A stretch of DNA of 7,369 nucleotides from CAYUYH01 sp964449175 (GTDB lineage Bacteria; Planctomycetota; Phycisphaerae; SM23-33). Shown here piece after piece: positions 1 through 4,401 of the stretch (position 1 is the stretch's first letter; each line of letters begins with the position of its first letter). Where the stretch lies: the NCBI GenBank assembly GCA_964449175.1, contig CAYUYH010000142.1:1-7369 (forward strand), in the 5' to 3' direction. The notes below the pieces were generated by a model. That model was not told where the DNA came from. It made no database searches and saw only the letters and a list, made by a program, of their open reading frames with translations. The position numbers were made by a program, and so were the translations under genes.

Positions 1-1
1 C

Positions 2-403
2 CGCTGGGATGTGCGTTTCATCCGTCGATTCATGATCTGGTTCGGGCTTCTTAGCTCGGTGTTCGACTTCCTGACGTTCGGCGTGCTCTTGCTCGTCCTG
101 AAGGCCGCGGAAACGCAATTCCGAACAGCGTGGTTCATAGAATCCGTCGCCTCCGCTTGCCTTGTCGTGCTCGTTATCCGAACACGCCGCGCGTTCTTCC
201 AAAGCCTCCCAGGCAGATACTTGTTGGCAACCACAGCGGCCGTCGTGGCGACCGCGGTGGCAGTGCCGTACACGCCCCTGGCCGGGCTGCTGGGGTTTGA
301 ACCATTGCCGCTTGGCCTGCTTCTGGCCATGTTGACCGTTGCCGTCGTCTACATGCTTGCGTCCGAGGGAATCAAACGCGTTTTCTATGCCGGCACACGG
401 TAG
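2..403 (+). CDS. mgtA: Mg2+-importing P-type ATPase, C-terminal part (cut by window edge)
   Basis: This is the last 133 residues of a magnesium-transporting P-type (P3B) ATPase; the rest lies left of the window. The visible part starts RWDV and continues into RRFMIWFGLLSSVFDFLTF, which matches the MgtA/MgtB segment RWD...RFM..FGP.SS.FD.LT from memory of the family. The later WFIES...VVLVIRTRR...F and PYTPLAGLLGF...LPLG blocks also match in order. About four hydrophobic membrane segments are visible (roughly residues 12-34, 43-58, 73-92 and 102-118 of the visible part), the usual C-terminal membrane bundle; the catalytic DKTGT and ATP-binding domains are not in view. The frame is open from base 2, so the GTG at 11 is internal. 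The stop is TAG at 401-403. The product imports Mg2+ across the inner membrane using ATP. MgtA and MgtB cannot be told apart from this fragment. Confidence 0.9.
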   Translation, partial: RWDVRFIRRFMIWFGLLSSVFDFLTFGVLLLVLKAAETQFRTAWFIESVASACLVVLVIRTRRAFFQSLPGRYLLATTAAVVATAVAVPYTPLAGLLGFEPLPLGLLLAMLTVAVVYMLASEGIKRVFYAGTR

Positions 404-431
404 GATGCCCGGCGCCATGCCCCCTGGCACG

Positions 432-468
432 GCCACGGGCCGTCCCGTGGCAGGCTGGCGACAGCCTG
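432..468. terminator. Two consecutive hairpins after the Mg2+ ATPase gene
   Basis: Two stem-loops lie 28 bases after the stop at 403. The first has an 8-bp perfect stem, GCCACGGG (432-439) with CCCGTGGC (444-451), and a CCGT loop. The second has CAGGCT (451-456) with AGCCTG (463-468) and a 6-base loop. No T-tract follows either, so classical intrinsic termination is not proven. They sit between two convergent genes, where transcript ends are expected from both sides. Confidence 0.45.
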
Positions 469-557
469 GGCATGGTGAGCCTCGGACGAGCAGGCTCGTG
501 CGCACGAGTTGGTTCACCCTGGCCACGCTTCGCGTGGTTCGACAAGCTCACCATGCC
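469..557. repeat. REP-like palindromic element in convergent gap
   Basis: Perfect 12-bp inverted repeats, GGCATGGTGAGC (469-480) and GCTCACCATGCC (546-557), bracket two smaller symmetric units. These are the 14-bp perfect palindrome CTCGTGCGCACGAG (495-508) and a hairpin CCACGC-TTC-GCGTGG (523-537). The right arm, with its context GTGGTTCGACAAGCTCACC, resembles dispersed intergenic repeats I recall from many GC-rich genomes, which read as MVSLSNHA or LVEPRE when wrongly translated. The element fills the gap between the convergent ATPase and esterase genes. Multi-copy status cannot be tested from one window. Confidence 0.55.
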
Positions 558-590
558 GAGCAGAGTCGAGGCAAGGCCATGCCACCCGGC

Positions 591-1454
591 TTACTGTGCG
601 GGGCGGCGGTCCATGTGCGTGCCGTTGTCCAGGTACTTGACCAGCTCGCAGCCGGTCATCGCCCTGAGGCCCTGGATGACCGCCTCGGCGCTGCGCTGGG
701 CGCCCAGCAGGCCAGTGTGCGTGCCGTCGCCGGCGTTGAAGTACAGGGCGGTGACCTCGGCCTTGCCGAGCTCGTCGTAGTGGGCGGCGAGGATGGCGTT
801 GACATCCAGGAATCGGACGCCTTCCTCGGCGGCGACCTGCCTCATGCACTCGGCATGATCGCGCATCACGTTCCTGAACGCTCCGGCCTTCGTCCACCGG
901 TTGCGCGGCACGGGCGAGACGAATATCAGCGTCGCGCCGGCGGCCTTGGCGTCGCGGGCGTATCGTCGCAGATACCAGCCGTACGTGTGCACGGTCTTGG
1001 GCTGCTGGTCGTCTTCGGAGATCACTTCCTGCGTCTCGTCGCCGGCGCCGAGGATCGTCCCGCGATTGGAGGTGACGGGCTTCTGGTCGTTGTGGCCGAA
1101 CTGCGCCATCACGAAGTCGCCCGGGCGCATCTGCTCCAGGACCTTGTCCCACCGGCCTGTCTCGATGAAGCTCCTGCTGCTCCGTCCGCCGAGCGCCCAG
1201 TTGAGGATCTCGATGCGGCCGCTGTCGAAGCTGGCGGCGATGTAGTCGCCCCAGCCGTCGGCGGCGGCATTGTGGTTCTTCACGGTCGAATCGCCGACGA
1301 CGAACAGCCGGACCATGTTCGGATCTCCGCCGGGGACCGGGTCGACGCGCGGGCGGGTCAGGTCGACCTGTGGAAGCTGCGAATCCCCAGCTCCGCACGA
1401 CAGGGAACCAAACAGCAACATGCCCATGACCAGTGCCGTCGCTCCACTCTTCAT
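591..1454 (-). CDS. SGNH hydrolase, rhamnogalacturonan acetylesterase-like (CE12 type)
   Basis: A 287-residue secreted esterase. The SGNH blocks appear in order: GDSTVKN at 54-60 (nucleophile Ser56), GGRSS at 89-93, GHND at 120-123 (Asn122), and DGTHTG at 243-248 (Asp243 and His246 as acid and base). The strings GWGD, GGRSSRSFIETGRW, PGDFVMAQFGHND and HTYGWYLRRYARDAKAAGA are typical of CE12 rhamnogalacturonan acetylesterases (RhgT/YxiM-like), which remove acetyl groups from pectin backbones. The start at 1454 is preferred over an upstream in-frame ATG at 1538 because it has a GAGGA Shine-Dalgarno 6 bases upstream and begins an export signal (MKSG, then a hydrophobic run to about residue 19). 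Cys20 in GSLSC could be lipidated, but Ser at -3 is atypical, so lipoprotein status is unsure. The upstream ATG would lie inside the -10 box. The gene diverges from the TetR gene and converges on the ATPase. Substrate specificity is inferred. Confidence 0.88.
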   Translation of the reverse strand: MKSGATALVMGMLLFGSLSCGAGDSQLPQVDLTRPRVDPVPGGDPNMVRLFVVGDSTVKNHNAAADGWGDYIAASFDSGRIEILNWALGGRSSRSFIETGRWDKVLEQMRPGDFVMAQFGHNDQKPVTSNRGTILGAGDETQEVISEDDQQPKTVHTYGWYLRRYARDAKAAGATLIFVSPVPRNRWTKAGAFRNVMRDHAECMRQVAAEEGVRFLDVNAILAAHYDELGKAEVTALYFNAGDGTHTGLLGAQRSAEAVIQGLRAMTGCELVKYLDNGTHMDRRPAQ

Positions 1455-1536
1455 TGCCGTTCCTCGGGAGAAAAACGCGCGCCCGGGGCCGGACGCGGCA
1501 TGCCTTCGCCACCGGTGTGGGCACGGAAGACCGGGC

Positions 1537-1565
1537 ATTATACCGGAGATCGGGGCGATTGACCA
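1537..1565 (-). promoter_or_regulatory. Sigma70-type promoter for the SGNH esterase
   Basis: On the minus strand, a perfect TATAAT -10 box (1542 to 1537) is preceded by TGGTCA (1565 to 1560, 4 of 6 consensus) with a 17-base spacer. Transcription would start near 1530, giving a 5' untranslated region of about 75 bases before the start at 1454. The perfect -10 in a GC-rich region is the main support. Confidence 0.6.
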
Positions 1566-1722
1566 TCGCCGCCTGTCGCAGAAGCGAGATCGGCGCTGGC
1601 TTCCTGCCGGCGGGCGCGGGCATGGCCGGCGCGGCGGGCGGGGGGGGCGTAGTCTCGGCGAGGTCGTTAGCGAAAGCGGCCTTCCTTTTCGAGATAACCC
1701 GCCAATCTTTGTGGTTTTACCC

Positions 1723-1750
1723 TTGCGAACCTGCCGATCCGTGGTAACAT
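1723..1750 (+). promoter_or_regulatory. Candidate promoter of the TetR operon
   Basis: TTGCGA (1723-1728, 4 of 6) and TAACAT (1745-1750, 4 of 6) are 16 bases apart. A TGG immediately before the -10 gives an extended -10 form. The expected start of transcription near 1757 is just before the palindrome at 1761-1784, so a bound repressor would block initiation or early elongation. Confidence 0.45.
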
Positions 1751-1760
1751 TTGGCTGAGA

Positions 1761-1784
1761 TTCACTGAGTGGCTACTCAATGAA
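1761..1784. promoter_or_regulatory. Palindromic operator candidate overlapping the TetR start codon
   Basis: TTCACTGAGT (1761-1770) and ACTCAATGAA (1775-1784) are inverted copies matching at 9 of 10 positions, separated by GGCT. TetR-family repressors usually bind such 15-30 bp palindromes near their own promoter. The right arm contains the ATG start (1780-1782), so the site could also form an RNA hairpin that hides the start codon. Autoregulation is inferred. Confidence 0.55.
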
Positions 1785-2412
1785 ATTGCACACCCAAGAT
1801 CTCGATACCGGCCCCGGGATTCGGCTTCGACAGAAGCGTCGGACCCGGGCGCGTCTGCTGCGGGCCGCCCGGACGCTCTTCGCCAGGCAGGGCATCCACG
1901 CGACACGCACGATGGATGTGGCGGAAGCTTGTGGCGTCTCCCACGGGACCGTCTTTGCACACTTCCCAAGGCGTGAGGACCTGGAAATGGCCGTCATTCA
2001 CGACTTCGGCCAGAGACTGGGGAACCGCTTGGGGAGGTTGGTCGCCGAGGGAAGCACGGTTCGGGAGGTGCTGGAGGCGCACCTGGAGGCCGTGCGGCGG
2101 GAGGAAGCCTTCTACGCCCGACTGGTGATCGAGTCGCCGATGCTGCCCCACCAAGCCAGGACGGCGCTGCTGATGTTCCAATCCGCCGTGTCCTTCTACA
2201 TCTACAGGGCCGTCGAACGCGAGATGGGCCGTGACGTTCTGAGGCGCATTCCCATGGCCATGCTTTTCAACACGTGGATCGGACTGCTTCACCACTATGT
2301 GACGAATCGGGACCTGTTCGCGCCGCGCGGTTCGGTGATCGCGCGGTGCGGACGCGACATCCTGGAGCACTACCTGAGGCTGGTCGGGGACATGGAGGCC
2401 CGGGCACTATGA
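1780..2412 (+). CDS. TetR/AcrR-family transcriptional regulator
   Basis: A 210-residue protein, the normal length for TetR regulators. The N-terminal DNA-binding domain spans about residues 20-70: helix 1 is RARLLRAARTLFARQG, then TMDVAEACGVSHGTVFAHFPRREDL (residues 44-68) is the helix-turn-helix with the family's GTxxxHFxxxEDL signature (here GTVFAHFPRREDL). The rest is a helical ligand-binding and dimerisation domain with no recognisable ligand class. The ATG at 1780 is used because an in-frame stop lies at 1756-1758 and no better start exists; only a weak GAGTGG (1767-1772) acts as Shine-Dalgarno. The stop overlaps the start of the next gene (ATGA, 2409-2412), so the two are translationally coupled. 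It probably represses its own operon and perhaps the divergent esterase. The target is unknown. Confidence 0.92.
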   Translation: MKLHTQDLDTGPGIRLRQKRRTRARLLRAARTLFARQGIHATRTMDVAEACGVSHGTVFAHFPRREDLEMAVIHDFGQRLGNRLGRLVAEGSTVREVLEAHLEAVRREEAFYARLVIESPMLPHQARTALLMFQSAVSFYIYRAVEREMGRDVLRRIPMAMLFNTWIGLLHHYVTNRDLFAPRGSVIARCGRDILEHYLRLVGDMEARAL

Positions 2413-2705
2413 GCGACCAATGCGAAGCATGCGGACTGATCCTCAGCCGTCCAGAAGACTATCCCAACAGCGACACCAGCAAGAACTACTGCCGATGGTG
2501 CGCTCGCCCGGATGGGTCGCTTCGCCCATTCAACGAGATATTTGAGATGACGTGGAGATTCGTGCAGAAGACCCAGGGGCTGCCCGAGCCAATCGCCAAG
2601 CAGGCAGCCTGGGGCTTCCTCTGCGAGCAACCTGCCTGGAAAGACTACCCGCTGAATAGGGCCGACTACGTGCCGTTGAACGAAGACGACGCGCAGTCGT
2701 CCTGA
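2409..2705 (+). CDS. Small zinc-ribbon protein
   Basis: A 98-residue cytoplasmic protein whose N-terminal half carries two CxxC pairs: Cys5-Cys8 (QCEACG) and Cys28-Cys31 (YCRWC). This matches the layout of the putative zinc-ribbon family zf-ribbon_2 (CxxCG...YCxxC, then a helical tail), seen in small proteins of unknown role and sometimes fused to regulators. The C-terminal half (FNEIFEMTWRFVQKTQGLP, with tryptophans at 49, 68 and 77) is probably helical. The ATG at 2409 is chosen over an upstream in-frame ATG at 2274 inside tetR because it overlaps the TetR stop as ATGA and has a GGAGG (2394-2398) 10 bases upstream. Coupling to TetR suggests a linked role, perhaps as a co-regulator or as the controlled product. 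Function is not known. Confidence 0.85.
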   Translation: MSDQCEACGLILSRPEDYPNSDTSKNYCRWCARPDGSLRPFNEIFEMTWRFVQKTQGLPEPIAKQAAWGFLCEQPAWKDYPLNRADYVPLNEDDAQSS

Positions 2706-2731
2706 TCATCCCACACAGAAGTTGAGGCGGC

Positions 2732-2749
2732 CGCGGCATCAGTGCCGCG
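2732..2749 (+). terminator. Hairpin after the TetR/zinc-ribbon operon
   Basis: CGCGGCA (2732-2738) pairs perfectly with TGCCGCG (2743-2749) around a TCAG loop, 26 bases after the stop at 2705. No T-run follows. It may end the operon transcript or protect its 3' end, which would separate it from the propeller gene. Confidence 0.45.
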
Positions 2750-2763
2750 ATCCCGACGTACGA

Positions 2764-2812
2764 AGGCGACTGATGATCGCCTCCAACCCCGGAATCCGCC
2801 GACCAGAGGCGG
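2764..2812 (+). other. Two small hairpins in the leader of the propeller gene
   Basis: AGGCGA (2764-2769) pairs with TCGCCT (2777-2782), and CCGCC (2796-2800) pairs with GGCGG (2808-2812). Both are in the 132-base gap before the start at 2838. I found no convincing promoter in this gap, so the propeller gene either has a non-sigma70 promoter or is read through from the TetR operon. Confidence 0.3.
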
Positions 2813-2837
2813 CGGGAGAGAAGAGAGGAGTTGTCGT

Positions 2838-4241
2838 ATGAGTAAGCAATCATGGTTGATGACGGTGTGCATGGTTCTTTTCATGGCTGCGGGGACGGCC
2901 TCGGCCGTCGATCCAAACGTCCAGTGGGGGGTGCAGTTTGGCAGCGCCGGGGACGATTCGAGCTATGATGCGACGGTCGACCCGAGCGGCAACGTTTTCA
3001 TCGCGGGCGCGACCGACGGCGCGCTATTCGCCGCGGACCCCTTCGTGGAGGACATCTATGTCGCCAGATATGCCCTGGACGGCAGCCTGCTGTGGGGACA
3101 GCAGATCGGGTCGTCTACCACCAGCGAGGTGGCAGGCAACTGCGCGACAGACGCCGCGGGCAATTGCTACGCCGCGGGCAGCGTCGAGTCCGCCGTCGGC
3201 GGCACCGCGTTGGGTGCATATGACGCACTCGCCTGCAAGTTCCTTTCGGATGGGACCGTCGCGTGGATGCGGCAGTTCGGTACCAGCAGCGTGGACAAAG
3301 CCAGGGGGATCGGCTCGGACCTGGCCGGGAACGTCTACGTCACGGGGTACACGGAAGGCGACCTGGCCGCCACGAACCAAGGCAACGAAGACGTCTTTCT
3401 AGCCAAGTACGACTCCGCCGGTTCACTGCTGTGGACCCGCCAGTTCGGCTCGACCGGCAGTGACCTGGGCGAGGACTTGTGCCTGGACGCGGCCGGGAAC
3501 TGCTACATAGTGGGCCGGACCAACGGCGACACCGGCGATGGATCGCATGGCTATGATGATGGATTCATCGCGAAGTACGACAAGGACGGCAACCTCCAGT
3601 GGGTCCGCCAGCATGGCGCGTCCCAATACGACCAATTCTATGACGTAGTCGTGGCCGAGTCGGGGAACATCTACATCGGCGGCAGCTCCAATACCTTCGG
3701 CGGGCCCGACGCCGGGCAGGGCGACACCATCATCGTCAAGTGCGACCCGGCGGGCGACGTCGCGTGGATCCAGAAGTTCGGCACTGGTAATTGGGACGGC
3801 GCCAATGCCGTCGCGCTGCCGACCGACGGCGAGGAGGGCGTTCTGTTCGGCATCTGCGGGAACTGGCCTAACTGCGAGGCCACCGCCGGCAGGCTCGACC
3901 CCAACGGCGATCTCGTATGGTCGCTTTGCATTCCCGAGGGCGCGTATTGCGGGCGCGGCATCGGGATGGACTCCAGCGGCGACTGCTATCTGGTCGGCAA
4001 TGTCACCGGCGACCTCTACGGCGCCAACGCCGGCGAGCACGACGTGGCCATCACGAAGATCGCCGTCCCCGAACCGGCCACTGCGGTGTTGCTGGCGGCC
4101 GGTTGCCTGGGCGTAATCCGACGACGGCGACCTGCCCGTCTTGCAGCGCGCTTGACAAAGCCTGCGACAGGCCTCAGCGACGCAGGGAGAACAGGAGACG
4201 TTTCTCCAGTTTCTCCTTGCCATGCCTCGCCACGAGTGTAA
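2838..4241 (+). CDS. Exported SBBP-repeat beta-propeller protein with PEP-CTERM signal
   Basis: A 467-residue secreted protein. A signal peptide covers residues 1-23 (hydrophobic core to ASA, then VDPN). Seven tandem repeats of 50-57 residues follow (residues 30-410), each starting with W and most reading W-x-x-Q-x-G ... GN-x-Y/F ... D-x-x-x-x-K/R-Y ... DG-x-L. These are SBBP-type beta-propeller repeats, and seven would close a complete seven-bladed propeller. A PEP-CTERM exosortase signal follows: VPEPATAVLL (410-419), a short hydrophobic segment, and RRRR (428-431). Unusually, the frame continues 36 residues past RRRR before TAA at 4239. The start at 2838 is chosen over an in-frame ATG at 2742 because GAGAGGAG (2823-2830) lies 7 bases upstream and the signal peptide starts there. 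It is likely an envelope or matrix protein; the ligand is unknown. Cysteines recur in blades 2, 4 and 7. Confidence 0.9.
   Translation: MSKQSWLMTVCMVLFMAAGTASAVDPNVQWGVQFGSAGDDSSYDATVDPSGNVFIAGATDGALFAADPFVEDIYVARYALDGSLLWGQQIGSSTTSEVAGNCATDAAGNCYAAGSVESAVGGTALGAYDALACKFLSDGTVAWMRQFGTSSVDKARGIGSDLAGNVYVTGYTEGDLAATNQGNEDVFLAKYDSAGSLLWTRQFGSTGSDLGEDLCLDAAGNCYIVGRTNGDTGDGSHGYDDGFIAKYDKDGNLQWVRQHGASQYDQFYDVVVAESGNIYIGGSSNTFGGPDAGQGDTIIVKCDPAGDVAWIQKFGTGNWDGANAVALPTDGEEGVLFGICGNWPNCEATAGRLDPNGDLVWSLCIPEGAYCGRGIGMDSSGDCYLVGNVTGDLYGANAGEHDVAITKIAVPEPATAVLLAAGCLGVIRRRRPARLAARLTKPATGLSDAGRTGDVSPVSPCHASPRV
2925..4067 (+). repeat. Seven tandem SBBP beta-propeller repeats (protein-level)
   Basis: By residue, the blades start at W30, W86, W143, W199, W255, W310 and W361, with lengths 56, 57, 56, 56, 55, 51 and 50. 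Blades 1-5 are most alike. Blade 6 has lost the GN-x-Y motif (it reads EEGVLFG), and blade 7 merges into the VPEP signal. At DNA level the copies have diverged, so this is an old duplication. Confidence 0.85.
4186..4216 (+). terminator. Long stem-loop inside the propeller gene's 3' tail
   Basis: GGAGAA (4186-4191) pairs with TTCTCC (4211-4216), and GGAGA (4194-4198) pairs with TCTCC (4203-4207), with a CGTT loop and a small internal bulge: 11 pairs in total. A smaller hairpin, GCCTG-CGA-CAGGC, precedes it at 4160-4172. There is no T-run. Such structures normally lie after a stop codon, but here they lie 22-52 bases before the actual one, which suggests that the reading frame has run into former non-coding DNA. 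Confidence 0.45.
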
Positions 4242-4247
4242 TAATAT
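4217..4247 (+). promoter_or_regulatory. Weak promoter candidate for the alpha/beta hydrolase
   Basis: TTGCCA (4217-4222, 5 of 6 to the -35 consensus) precedes the AT-rich TAATAATAT (4239-4247), which offers a poor -10 at either 16 or 19 bases. The AT patch stands out in GC-rich DNA, but neither spacing gives a good full match. Confidence 0.25.
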
Positions 4248-4275
4248 GTGGCGCAGTAAACTACACGCCTCACTA

Positions 4276-4293
4276 CGAGCCCACCTGGGCTCG
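4276..4293 (+). other. Hairpin in the gap between the two PEP-CTERM genes
   Basis: CGAGCCC (4276-4282) pairs perfectly with GGGCTCG (4287-4293) around ACCT. It lies 35 bases after the propeller stop and 109 before the next start. It could be a terminator for the propeller transcript or a leader structure for the hydrolase. I see no gene in the 160-base gap. Confidence 0.35.
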
Positions 4294-4401
4294 CCTGCCG
4301 TTGGGAGGATAGCACAAGGTTGCCCCGAGCGCGATGCTGTGCGCCCGTCTGCTTGCGGTGCGCCTGTGGCGCGAGGGGTCAGATGTAGAGAGGAGGCAAA
4401 G

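Larger units (their letters stand above)
1455..1779. other. Divergent intergenic region between esterase and TetR genes
   Basis: This 325-base gap holds the esterase leader (1455-1530), its promoter (1537-1565), a very GC-rich stretch with a run of eight G (1640-1647), and the promoter and operator candidate of the TetR gene (1723-1784). I see no credible gene in it; the open frames here are GC-driven shadows. The layout allows one regulator to control both directions. Confidence 0.6.

Noticed and set aside
372..554. 60-codon minus-strand frame reading MVSLSNHAK
   Set aside because: This is a translation of a repeat-like intergenic sequence with palindromes, not a gene.
339..1562. Open frame of 407 codons on the plus strand, antisense to the esterase
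   Set aside because: Its composition is that of an antisense shadow of a GC-rich gene, and it starts inside the Mg2+ ATPase gene without a ribosome-binding site.
514..1623. Long open frame of 369 codons on the minus strand across the esterase gene
   Set aside because: It overlaps the esterase in another frame, is rich in Arg, Ala and Pro as expected from GC-driven shadow frames, and shows no motif. The esterase frame carries complete SGNH blocks.
2742..2837. 32-codon in-frame extension upstream of the propeller gene
   Set aside because: The Shine-Dalgarno at 2823-2830 and the signal peptide both support the start at 2838; the ATG at 2742 overlaps the loop of the hairpin at 2732-2749.
2925..4067. 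Tandem repeats considered as a DNA repeat array or CRISPR
   Set aside because: The periodicity of about 168 bases is at protein level (SBBP blades) with diverged DNA and no constant repeat-spacer pattern.
4152..4180. TTGACA at 4152-4157 as a -35 box for the hydrolase
   Set aside because: No -10-like sequence lies 15-19 bases downstream (GC-rich CAGCGA at 17).
4222..4401. 60-codon in-frame extension upstream of the alpha/beta hydrolase
   Set aside because: No hydrophobic or conserved content, no ribosome-binding site at 4222, and it would bury the signal peptide that starts at 4402 behind a strong AGGAGG.
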